This document shows, piece after piece, positions 8,271 through 16,204 of a stretch of 64,000 nt of DNA (positions within the stretch are counted from its first letter, which is position 1; each line of letters begins with the position of its first letter). Origin of the DNA: Pseudomonadota bacterium (GTDB lineage: Bacteria > Pseudomonadota > Alphaproteobacteria > Acetobacterales > Acetobacteraceae). Position numbers and translations under genes: made by a program. The stretch lies in contig JAJZBV010000009.1 of assembly GCA_021851785.1 (NCBI GenBank), positions 24,141 to 88,140 on the forward strand, given 5' to 3'. The notes under the pieces are model-generated. The model saw nothing but the letters and a program-made list of their open reading frames with translations, did no database searches and was not told the origin of the DNA.

Positions 8271-8918
8271 ATGAACAGGGCACTTTCTCCCGAACAGATC
8301 GAACTCGCGCGAAGGCTGGGCGCGGCCACGATCTACGAAGCCCAGGGGCAGCGCGGCGCCATGGAGAGCGCGATCAAGCCGCTCGATCCCTCCTTCTTCG
8401 TCGCCGGCCCGGCGCTCACCGTCGATGCCCGGCCGGGTGACAATCTGATGCTGCATTACGCGCTCTCGATCGCGAAGCCCGGGGATGTCCTCGTCGTTGA
8501 CGCCAAGGGCTTCATCGAGGCCGGCCCTTGGGGCGATGTGATGACCTTCGCCGCACGGCAGGCCGGTATCGCCGGTCTGGTGATCGATGGCTCGGTGCGC
8601 GACAGCGCCGCGATCGTCGCCGATGGATTCCCGGTGTTTTCGCGCGGGGTGTGCATGAAGGGGACGGAAAAGAAGCTCCCGGGGCGGGTGAATACGCACA
8701 TTCTCTGCGCCGGGGTCGAGGTCAATCCCGGTGACATCGTCGTCGGCGACAGGGACGGGGTGATGATAATCCCCGCGGACGAGCTGGAGCGCTCGCTCGC
8801 CCTCGCGATCAAACGCGAGGAGAAGGAGGTGGCCTCACGCCGGTCCCTGGCCGAGGGCAAAAAATCGATCGATCTGCTCGGACTTCGGCCGGTTCTGCAG
8901 CAACTCGGCTTCGGGTGA
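8271..8918 (+). CDS. RraA/LigK-family aldolase, likely 4-carboxy-4-hydroxy-2-oxoadipate (CHA) aldolase
   Basis: A 215-residue protein of the RraA-like/HMG-CHA aldolase family. Members of the LigK branch are divalent-metal class II aldolases that split 4-carboxy-4-hydroxy-2-oxoadipate into pyruvate and oxaloacetate. Family features are GAATIYEAQGQRGAM near the N terminus, the PGDN loop, and GLVIDGSVRD, whose R-D pair binds substrate and metal. The aldolase reading is favoured over RNase E inhibitor by the LigJ-type hydratase two genes downstream, which makes the aldolase's substrate. The ATG at 8271 follows a weak AAGG site and begins where the family homology begins. Confidence 0.78.
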   Translation: MNRALSPEQIELARRLGAATIYEAQGQRGAMESAIKPLDPSFFVAGPALTVDARPGDNLMLHYALSIAKPGDVLVVDAKGFIEAGPWGDVMTFAARQAGIAGLVIDGSVRDSAAIVADGFPVFSRGVCMKGTEKKLPGRVNTHILCAGVEVNPGDIVVGDRDGVMIIPADELERSLALAIKREEKEVASRRSLAEGKKSIDLLGLRPVLQQLGFG

Positions 8919-8991
8919 CATTCCTCCGCTGAAACGGGCTCGCCATTCCGTGAGAGGCCCGGCCGCGTGAGAGAGATCCAGAGGGGGAAAC

Positions 8992-10305
8992 GTGGACGAT
9001 CGCGCCGAAAGAAACACCATCCGCCGCATCTATCGGCGGCTCGTGCCGGTGTTTTTCGCGATGATGTTTCTCAACTATCTCGACCGGATCAATATCGGCT
9101 TCGCCGGCCTCCGGATGAACCAGGATCTCGGCTTCGGCCCGGCGGCATTCGGTTTCGGCGCGAGCATCTTCTTCCTCGGCTACATGGTGCTCGAAGTGCC
9201 GAGCAACCTCATGCTGCATTGGCTTGGCGCGCGGGTCTGGCTTGCGCGGATTCTGATCAGTTGGGGCGCGGTCGCGACCTGCACCGCCTTCACGTCCGGG
9301 GTCTGGAGTTTCGATGCGCTGCGCTTTGCTCTCGGTGTTGCCGAAGCCGGTTTCATGCCGGGCGTGGTGCTCTATTTCTCCTATTGGTTTCCGGCCCGCT
9401 ATCGTGCCCGGGCGATCGCCGGCTACATCATCGCCGGCGCCCTGTCCGCGGTTCTTGGCGGGCCGATTTCCACGGCGCTGATGACCTATTGCGATGGGCT
9501 GGCGGGTTTGCATGGCTGGCAATGGATGTTCATCGCCGAGGGCGTGCCGACGATTCTGCTCGGATTCTTTGCCCTCTTCTATCTTACCGATCGGCCGAAT
9601 GATGCGACGTGGCTCACGAGTGCCGAGCGCCGTTGGCTGCAATCCGAATTGCAGGCGGAGAACGATGCGATCGAACGCCATGGGCGGTTTCACCTGATCG
9701 ATGCGCTCCGCGATATCCGGGTATGGTTGCTCGCCTCGCTCTTCGGCTGCGCGCTGGTCGGCATCTACGGGATGCTGATGTGGCTGCCGCAGATCATAAA
9801 AAGCCTCGGCACGAGGAGCGATATCGAGATCGGCTTTCTCTCGGCGGTGCCGCCTTTGCTCGGCGTGATCGGCACACTCGTCGTCAGCCGTAGCTCCGAT
9901 CGCAGCGGCGATCGGAAGATGCATCTCGCCGCGGTCTATACGCTGGGCGCGGTCGGCATGCTGGCGAGTGCACTGGTCTCGGATCCGCTCTTTGCCTATC
10001 TCTGCCTTTGTCTTGCGGGGCTCGGGATCAATTCGGGAAATGCGCTGTTCTGGAGCCTGAACGCCTCATTCATGACGGGGGTCGCGGCGGCGGCGTCGAT
10101 CGCGACCGTCAACACCATCGCTCAGTTCGGCGGCTTGATCGGCCCGTGGCTGATCGGCCGGGTCAAGAGCGAAACTGGCAGCTTCTCGCTCGCCTTGATG
10201 ATCGTCGCCGGTTTTCTGTTCCTCGCCGCGCTGATCGCCGCGGCCATGCCGGTGGCCGCGAGGCCGCGCCGGAAGGCCGCCGCGATCGCGCCGGAAATCG
10301 TCTGA
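8992..10305 (+). CDS. MFS transporter, anion:cation symporter type
   Basis: A 437-residue inner-membrane carrier with about 12 hydrophobic segments. The start FFAMMFLNYLDRINIGFAGL and the GxxADRxGRR-type loop replaced by WLGARVWLARI are characteristic of the ACS family, which moves organic anions such as phthalate, tartrate or hydroxyaromatic acids with protons. It starts at GTG, 6 bases after GAGGGGG. Its position between a LigK-type aldolase and a LigJ-type hydratase suggests uptake of an aromatic acid or of a tricarboxylic ring-cleavage intermediate. That substrate is an inference. Confidence 0.85.
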   Translation: MDDRAERNTIRRIYRRLVPVFFAMMFLNYLDRINIGFAGLRMNQDLGFGPAAFGFGASIFFLGYMVLEVPSNLMLHWLGARVWLARILISWGAVATCTAFTSGVWSFDALRFALGVAEAGFMPGVVLYFSYWFPARYRARAIAGYIIAGALSAVLGGPISTALMTYCDGLAGLHGWQWMFIAEGVPTILLGFFALFYLTDRPNDATWLTSAERRWLQSELQAENDAIERHGRFHLIDALRDIRVWLLASLFGCALVGIYGMLMWLPQIIKSLGTRSDIEIGFLSAVPPLLGVIGTLVVSRSSDRSGDRKMHLAAVYTLGAVGMLASALVSDPLFAYLCLCLAGLGINSGNALFWSLNASFMTGVAAAASIATVNTIAQFGGLIGPWLIGRVKSETGSFSLALMIVAGFLFLAALIAAAMPVAARPRRKAAAIAPEIV

Positions 10306-10368
10306 ACGGTCGCCCGGCGGTGACGGCGCTACCGCCGCCATTTTTCGGTTCATGGAGAGAGACCAGCG

Positions 10369-11400
10369 ATGATCATCGATTGCCACGGCCACTACACCAC
10401 CGAGCCGCCGCAGCTCCACGCCTTCAGGGACCGCCAGCTCGCGGCGCTCGCCGATCCCGCGCGCCGGCCGGCGTCTGCCGCGCTCGCCATTTCCGACGAC
10501 GACATTCGTGCCAGCCTCGAAGGGGCGCAGCTCAAGTTTCAGCGCGACCGCGGCACCGATGTCACCATTTTCTCCCCGCGCGCGGCCGGCATGGCGCATC
10601 ACGTCGGAACCCCCGAGACCAGCCGCGAATGGGCGCGGGTCTGCAATGATCTCATTCACCGTGTCTGCACGCTCTATCCGCGCAATTTCGTCGGCGTCTG
10701 TCAATTGCCGCAAAGCCCCGGCGTGCCGCCGGCAAATTGCATCGAGGAATTGGAGCGCTCGGTCACCGAACTCGGGTTCATCGGCTGCAATTTGAATCCC
10801 GATCCCTCGGGCGGCTATTGGCGTGATCCGCCGCTGACCGATCGCTGGTGGTACCCGCTCTATGAGAAGATGGTGGCGCTCGATGTTCCGGCGATGATCC
10901 ATGTCAGCGCTTCCTGCAATCCCTGTTTTCACACCACCGGCGCGCATTATCTCAATGGCGACACGGCCGCGTTCATGCAGTTTCTGACCGCGGATCTGTT
11001 CAAGGATTTTCCGGGGCTCAAATTCATCATCCCGCATGGCGGTGGTGCGGTTCCGTATCATTGGGGGCGCTATCGGGGCATCGCGCAGGACATGCGGCGG
11101 CCACCCCTCGCCGAGCATCTGCTCGGCAACGTCTTTTTCGACACCTGCGTCTATCATCAGCCGGGTATCGATCTGCTCACCAAGGTGATCCCGATCGACA
11201 ACATCCTGTTTGCGTCCGAAATGGTGGGCGCGGTGCGCGGCATCGATCCGACGACGAACCACCATTACGACGACACCAAACGCTACATCGATCAAGTCTC
11301 GGCACTCAGCGAGACGGAGCGCCGGAAGATTTTCGAGGGCAATGCGCGCCGCGTCTACGGCCGGCTCGACGCCTATCTCGAACGCCGCGCCGCGACCTGA
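10369..11400 (+). CDS. ligJ: amidohydrolase-family 4-oxalomesaconate hydratase (LigJ type)
   Basis: A 343-residue TIM-barrel protein of the amidohydrolase superfamily. It begins MIIDCHGHYTTEPPQLHAFR, with the first metal-binding histidines in DCHGH. Further blocks, CNLNPDPSGGYW, HVSASCNPCFHTTGAHYLNGDT, IIPHGGGAVPYHWGR and FFDTCVYHQPGIDLL, match my recall of Sphingobium LigJ along the whole length. LigJ hydrates 4-oxalomesaconate to 4-carboxy-4-hydroxy-2-oxoadipate in protocatechuate/gallate 4,5-cleavage. The window contains no ring-cleaving dioxygenase, isomerase (LigU) or PDC hydrolase (LigI), so the rest of the pathway must be elsewhere. Confidence 0.88.
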   Translation: MIIDCHGHYTTEPPQLHAFRDRQLAALADPARRPASAALAISDDDIRASLEGAQLKFQRDRGTDVTIFSPRAAGMAHHVGTPETSREWARVCNDLIHRVCTLYPRNFVGVCQLPQSPGVPPANCIEELERSVTELGFIGCNLNPDPSGGYWRDPPLTDRWWYPLYEKMVALDVPAMIHVSASCNPCFHTTGAHYLNGDTAAFMQFLTADLFKDFPGLKFIIPHGGGAVPYHWGRYRGIAQDMRRPPLAEHLLGNVFFDTCVYHQPGIDLLTKVIPIDNILFASEMVGAVRGIDPTTNHHYDDTKRYIDQVSALSETERRKIFEGNARRVYGRLDAYLERRAAT

Positions 11401-11421
11401 CCGGGCTTTCCTCCCGCACGG

Positions 11422-11447
11422 CCGAGCGCGTCGCGCGTCGCGCTCGG
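11422..11447. terminator. hairpin between convergent ligJ and heme/propeller genes
   Basis: CCGAGCGCG (11422-11430) and CGCGCTCGG (11439-11447) form a perfect 9-bp stem with an 8-base loop in the 57-base gap between two convergent genes. Neither strand has a good T-run after the stem, so this is a terminator-like structure rather than a textbook intrinsic terminator. Confidence 0.5.
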
Positions 11448-11457
11448 GAAAATGGCT

Positions 11458-13626
11458 TCAATGCGCGAGCGGATCCGGACGAAGCTGGACGTGGACGACC
11501 ATCGGCGTGCTTCCCTTGCCGCTTTCCTTGAGCCACGGCACGCGATCGCCGGAGGACGACCACAGGCCGCGGCCTTTCCAGCCCGCGTTGGGATCGTCGA
11601 TGCGCCCATCGAGCCCCTTGGCGTAGAAACCCATCGGGTAGGGGATGCGGATCATGATCATCCGGCCATCCTTGAAAGCGATGAAACCATCATTGAGATT
11701 GCCGGTGGAGATCGGAATATCGTTGCCGAGCCCGAGCGTGTCGTGCTGATCGACCCAGGTGTAATAGCTGGCTTCGGCGCTGTTGTCGCCGATCCCCGCG
11801 AAGCCAGGACCGGGATATTGATGAAACGACCAGCCCTCGGGACAATGATCGCCGGTGGCCTGCGGCCCGGCCAGCGGGTTCTTGCATTTGCCGCGATCGA
11901 AACTCGCGAGATGGCCGCTGGAGAGTGACGCCCAGACCACGCCCTTGCCGTCGATATCGGCGCCGCGAATGCCGAATCCCGGCAATGGCACATTATAGAC
12001 CTCCGAAAGCTTGGTCTTCGGATCGAAGCGCAGCAACGCCGGCGGGTGGCCGCCAAAAACGCCGATCGTGTACCAGATCGAGCCATCGGTCGGGCTCGGC
12101 AGCACCGCGTAGGGGCCGGAGGCGCCATCGAGCGCAAGACGGGTATCCTTGGCGGGATCGGCGGGTTCGCCGGGTTGGGTATAGGCAACGAGTTTGCCGG
12201 TGCCGGTGGTATCGAGCACAAACGGCGCCCAGCCCTGCGCCTTGGCGGCATCGCCGGTTTCATCGAAAATTTTGGTATCGATCCAGCCGGCGACCGGCCC
12301 GGTGCCGCTGAACCAGAGCGTATTGTCGGGATCGTAGCCGAAGCGCGGATGATGGGTCGAAAAACACGTATCGACGAAGGTGTAGACCATCGCTTGAGGG
12401 TCGAGAATCGCCGCCTGGCGCGCCGAATGGTCGAGCGGGAACGCCTTGGCCGAGGGAAGGTCCGAGCCCTTGCGGCAGTAAGCCGGATTGTCCGTGCCGC
12501 GGATCGCCGCCGCCAGCCACACCCGGCCTTTGCCATCGATCATCGCGTTATGGTTGTTGGCCCGCGTCGACCAGATTTTTTCATCGCCCCAATAAGCGGA
12601 GGGTTGCAGCGGCGCGAGGGTGAAGCCGAAGCCCGGAACCTCCGGCATATCCTGGTCTCGCACCGGCATTTTGAAGAATGTCGCGGTGTTCGTCCTCGGA
12701 TCGAGGATCGACATGTCGTCGCTACTGTATTCGGGCGAACCGAACAGCCGCCCATGGGCGTTGACGGTCGGGTCGCGCTCATCCGATGAGATAAGATCGT
12801 GCATGTAGGTGTGCGGCGAGCCCCATGCCCAGGTGGTGATCACCAGGTTGCGCTCGACGCCTTGCGGGCGCGGCGGCTGGCTCTTCGGCAATTCGCCCCG
12901 GGCGATGCGGTCCGTCCAGTCGCCGAGATATTTCAGCGGCGCGCCACCGAAGGAGCCGGCCTCGCGTGTCATTTCCTCGCCGGCGAGCCCGGATTGCAGG
13001 CGCCGGGCCCAGGCGTCCTCGCCAGACGCGAACTGGCCGAATTGCGCTGGGATGGTGCGTGTCGCCTCCTGGCCGATCTGGTGGCAGCCGATGCAGCCGA
13101 TATTTTTCATCTGCCTCAGCCAATCGATCCGCGAGCCGCCCAATTCGCTCTCAGGCGGCATTTTCAGCATCGAATACCAGTAGATCGCCGGATAGTAATG
13201 CGCGGCGGCGGCCGCGTTCGGCGCCGGGATCGCGGGGAGATCCAAATGCTGGCCGGGTTTCGCGCGGAGCCGCGGCGAATCGACCAGCCCGTAGCCGCGC
13301 ACGAAGACGCTGTAATCGACGGCGGGAAGATCGGGAATGACATAGCGGCCCTGATCATCGGTGACGACGATCTTGGTAAAATGCGTCGGCAGTTCGACGC
13401 TTTCGGCAATCACCCAGACCCCGGCCTCCGGTCCGTGCGGCCCGCTGACGACGCCGCCGATGTCGGTCTCGCCAATCGCCGGTGACGGCGTCTCTATCGC
13501 GGCCGCCCTGGGGGGCACGGCACAAATTCCGGCGGCAAGGATCGCGACGCCGATCAGCGTGAGGCCGACCATCGCGCGGCTGCGTTCTGGAACCGGGCGC
13601 GAGCGGGATTGCGTTGTCTTGCGCAT
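11458..13626 (-). CDS. exported protein: carboxypeptidase-regulatory-like domain, heme-c motif and beta-propeller
   Basis: A 722-residue secreted protein of unknown function. The N terminus has a basic region and a hydrophobic signal segment (about 20-43) ending near PRAAA. An Ig-like carboxypeptidase-regulatory domain follows (about 55-135; GPEAGVWVIAE, DDQGRYVIPDLPAVDYSVFVRGY). Next comes CIGCHQIG (178-185), a CxxCH heme-c attachment motif. The remaining ~500 residues contain repeated blade-like segments (MIDGKGRVWLAAA, YDPDNTLWFSGTG, SPTDGSIWYTIG, DIDGKGVVWASL), as in Vgb/SMP-30-like beta-propellers. The ATG at 13626 follows GGAAGGAAAC. The long upstream extension to 13866 is rejected. It converges with ligJ. 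Confidence 0.8.
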   Translation of the reverse strand: MRKTTQSRSRPVPERSRAMVGLTLIGVAILAAGICAVPPRAAAIETPSPAIGETDIGGVVSGPHGPEAGVWVIAESVELPTHFTKIVVTDDQGRYVIPDLPAVDYSVFVRGYGLVDSPRLRAKPGQHLDLPAIPAPNAAAAAHYYPAIYWYSMLKMPPESELGGSRIDWLRQMKNIGCIGCHQIGQEATRTIPAQFGQFASGEDAWARRLQSGLAGEEMTREAGSFGGAPLKYLGDWTDRIARGELPKSQPPRPQGVERNLVITTWAWGSPHTYMHDLISSDERDPTVNAHGRLFGSPEYSSDDMSILDPRTNTATFFKMPVRDQDMPEVPGFGFTLAPLQPSAYWGDEKIWSTRANNHNAMIDGKGRVWLAAAIRGTDNPAYCRKGSDLPSAKAFPLDHSARQAAILDPQAMVYTFVDTCFSTHHPRFGYDPDNTLWFSGTGPVAGWIDTKIFDETGDAAKAQGWAPFVLDTTGTGKLVAYTQPGEPADPAKDTRLALDGASGPYAVLPSPTDGSIWYTIGVFGGHPPALLRFDPKTKLSEVYNVPLPGFGIRGADIDGKGVVWASLSSGHLASFDRGKCKNPLAGPQATGDHCPEGWSFHQYPGPGFAGIGDNSAEASYYTWVDQHDTLGLGNDIPISTGNLNDGFIAFKDGRMIMIRIPYPMGFYAKGLDGRIDDPNAGWKGRGLWSSSGDRVPWLKESGKGSTPMVVHVQLRPDPLAH

Positions 13627-13858
13627 GGCTGTTTCCTTCCCCGGCGTGGCATTTTTCCACTTATCCGTGGCTATCCTCTTGGGCATATCATCTTGCCGCG
13701 GGGCGCACGGACGGTCATTGTCGAGCGCGGGAAGGCTAATCACCGCACATCTCGCCGTCAACGTCGTCGCTCCGGCCTTGAAAAGTGAAAAACCATGCTG
13801 AGAGGATCGGACAAAATTCGTATCCAGCGGGCGCGGTGGCCCTTTCTGGAGGCTGGCG

Positions 13859-15049
13859 ATGACCACGGCGCTGCATAGACCGATCTGCGCGCGGCTCGGC
13901 TGCGCCTATCCGGTTCTGCTTGCCGGCACGCGCGGCACGAAAGAGGATCCGATCGGGGTCGCGCGCGTCGCCGCCGCGACGATGCTCGGCGCGTTCGGCT
14001 TGCTCGACGGTGCCGGCGTTTCGGCGGGGACGCTGCGCGCCGGGGTCGCGGCGCTTCGCGCGCGCGGGATCGGTCGCTTCGGGGTCGATCTCGGGAGGCT
14101 CCCCGTCCCCGTCCCGGAGATCGAGATCGAGGCGCGGGTGGCGGCCGCTGTCGCGCTGGGCGTTCCCGCCCTCGTGCTGCCCGCGGCGTTGCTTCCCCGG
14201 CTGATGGCGCGGCGCCGTGCCGAGGGGGGGGTGGTTCTCGCGCGGGCCACGTCGCTTGCGGAGGCGAAGCTGGCGGCCGAAACCGGGGCGGGCGGCATCA
14301 TTCTGGACGATGGCCAGCGGAATGATGGCCGGCCCGGGTTGGGCGAGACGTTCCTCGATCTCATCGCCGCAATCGCCGACCGGACCGGGCTTGCGGTGCT
14401 CGCCGCCGGCGTCACCGATGGCGGTGAGCTGGCGACCGCGCTGGCGCTCGGCGCGGAGGGTGTGGTCCTCGATGCGGGCGCGGAGGAACATCTCGGCGCC
14501 ATCCTCGCCGAGGCGACGTCGCGCCTCGCAATGCCGCCCGCCTCGGCGCCGGCCGCCGCGCCGGAGGACGTCATCGAAATCGCCTCGCCGGCCTGCCTCG
14601 CCCATGAGATGGAGGACAGCTACATGGGCTTCGCGCCCGCCGATGATCTGGTTGCGCGTCTCAACGCGCTGCTCGAGGCCGAGCGCGCCGGCGCGCGCCT
14701 CGCGCTCGGCCTGGCGGCGGGGGCCGGGGGGTTGCAGCCGCTGATGATCGCGCTCCATCGCGACGCGGTGCGCTGGTGCGGCGTGCTCGCGGCCGCGATT
14801 GACCGGCGGGGGGCGGTGGCCTCGTCGCGCACCGGCGCGCTCTATGCCGAGGCGATGGCATGTCCGGACGCCGCGGCGCGGCTCGCCCGCTTGGGCCGCG
14901 GCCAGGCACGGATGGCCGCGGCGCTGCGGGCGCTGCTCCCGACCATCCGCGACGATGCGCTCCACGCGGAACTCGCCGCCATGCTGGCCGCATGCGAGCG
15001 GCGCATTGGCGGCATCGCAGCGAACCGGCCGCCGGAAGCGATTCACTGA
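13859..15049 (+). CDS. nitronate-monooxygenase-like TIM barrel fused to a helical (DUF6306-like) domain
   Basis: A 396-residue protein. Residues 1-225 resemble a shortened 2-nitropropane dioxygenase/nitronate monooxygenase barrel: ICARLGCAYPVLLAGTRG, GAGGIILDD, then LAVLAAGVTDGGELATALALGAEGVVLDAG, which corresponds to the FMN phosphate-binding strand. Residues about 255-390 form a separate helix-rich domain (DDLVARLNALLEAERAGARL, then LMIALHRDAVRWCGVL) that from memory resembles DUF6306, possibly ferritin-like. The usual catalytic histidine region of NMO is not evident, so the enzymatic role is uncertain. The ATG at 13859 is 5 bases after GGAGGC. It is divergent from the heme/propeller gene. 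Confidence 0.72.
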   Translation: MTTALHRPICARLGCAYPVLLAGTRGTKEDPIGVARVAAATMLGAFGLLDGAGVSAGTLRAGVAALRARGIGRFGVDLGRLPVPVPEIEIEARVAAAVALGVPALVLPAALLPRLMARRRAEGGVVLARATSLAEAKLAAETGAGGIILDDGQRNDGRPGLGETFLDLIAAIADRTGLAVLAAGVTDGGELATALALGAEGVVLDAGAEEHLGAILAEATSRLAMPPASAPAAAPEDVIEIASPACLAHEMEDSYMGFAPADDLVARLNALLEAERAGARLALGLAAGAGGLQPLMIALHRDAVRWCGVLAAAIDRRGAVASSRTGALYAEAMACPDAAARLARLGRGQARMAAALRALLPTIRDDALHAELAAMLAACERRIGGIAANRPPEAIH

Positions 15050-15100
15050 TCCTGCCGGCGCGTTGTCCCTGAAACAGCCGCACCGAGCGCGAATCTTGCT

Positions 15101-16177
15101 TTACGCGGCAGGCGAAATGCGCTTTTCCGTCTCGGGGTCGAAAACATGCACCGATGCGGTATCGATGTCGACCGGGAGCGCCTCGCCGACGCCGACGGGA
15201 ATGCGCTCGCGAAAGGCGGCGGTCAGCTTCTCGCCGCCGAGATCGAGCAGCACCTGGGTTTCCGAGCCGGTTGGTTCGACCACCAGCACGCGCGCCGAAA
15301 AGCCATTATCGCCGAGGCGAAGATGCTCCGGCCGGACGCCGTAGACGACGCGCCTGCCCGGCGCCATGCCCTTCGCGGCCGCGAGTGCCGCCGGCAGCGG
15401 CCAGCGCATGCCAGACGCACTGACGACCGCGCCATCGGCAACCGTGCCGGAGATGAAATTCATCGCCGGAGAGCCGAGGAAGCCGGCGACAAAGAGGTTT
15501 TCCGGCCGGTCATAGAGAGCGAGCGGCGAGCCGAGTTGTTCGACATGGCCGCTCCGCATGATGACGATCTTATCCGCCATCGTCATCGCCTCGATCTGAT
15601 CATGGGTGACATAGACGGTGGTGGTTTTGAGGCGTTGCTGAAGTTCCTTGATTTCGGCGCGCATCTGCATGCGGAGCTTGGCATCGAGATTGGAGAGCGG
15701 CTCATCGAACAAGAATACCTGCGGATCACGCACCAGCGCCCGCCCCATGGCGACCCGTTGGCGCTGGCCGCCGGAGAGTTGTCTTGGAAAACGCTCCAAC
15801 AATGTCTCGAGGCCGAGAATTTGTGCCGCTTTCGTAACCCGCGCCGTGATCTCCGCCGCGTTGGCATGCGCAAGGCGCAGCGCGAACGACATATTCTGGC
15901 TCACCGTCATATGCGGATAGAGCGCGTAGTTCTGGAATACCATGGCGACATCACGCGCCTTCGGCGGAATATCGTTGACCCGTCGGCCGTCGATCAGGAT
16001 CTCGCCATCGCTGATGTCTTCGAGCCCGGCGATCATCCGAAGCAGGGTGGTCTTGCCGCAGCCCGAGGGGCCGACGAGAATGACGAATTCACCGTCGGCG
16101 ATATCGACGTTGACGCTGTGCAAGACCTCGACGGGGCCAAATACTTTGCGGACGCTCTTGATTGTCACCGCTGCCAC
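15101..16177 (-). CDS. sugar ABC transporter ATP-binding protein (UgpC/MalK family)
   Basis: A 358-residue ATPase with Walker A GPSGCGKTT (36-44), signature LSGGQRQRV (134-142), Walker B LFDEP (156-160) and an H-loop in VTHDQIEAM. A C-terminal OB-type regulatory domain (from about 240) is characteristic of MalK/SmoK-like subunits that energize CUT1 sugar importers. It is the last gene of the minus-strand hexitol operon, 27 bases after the GatZ-like gene, and should pair with the permeases at 19053-20746. Confidence 0.92.
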   Translation of the reverse strand: MAAVTIKSVRKVFGPVEVLHSVNVDIADGEFVILVGPSGCGKTTLLRMIAGLEDISDGEILIDGRRVNDIPPKARDVAMVFQNYALYPHMTVSQNMSFALRLAHANAAEITARVTKAAQILGLETLLERFPRQLSGGQRQRVAMGRALVRDPQVFLFDEPLSNLDAKLRMQMRAEIKELQQRLKTTTVYVTHDQIEAMTMADKIVIMRSGHVEQLGSPLALYDRPENLFVAGFLGSPAMNFISGTVADGAVVSASGMRWPLPAALAAAKGMAPGRRVVYGVRPEHLRLGDNGFSARVLVVEPTGSETQVLLDLGGEKLTAAFRERIPVGVGEALPVDIDTASVHVFDPETEKRISPAA

Positions 16178-16204
16178 GACGCTACCTCCGAACTCCGAAA
16201 CCCC

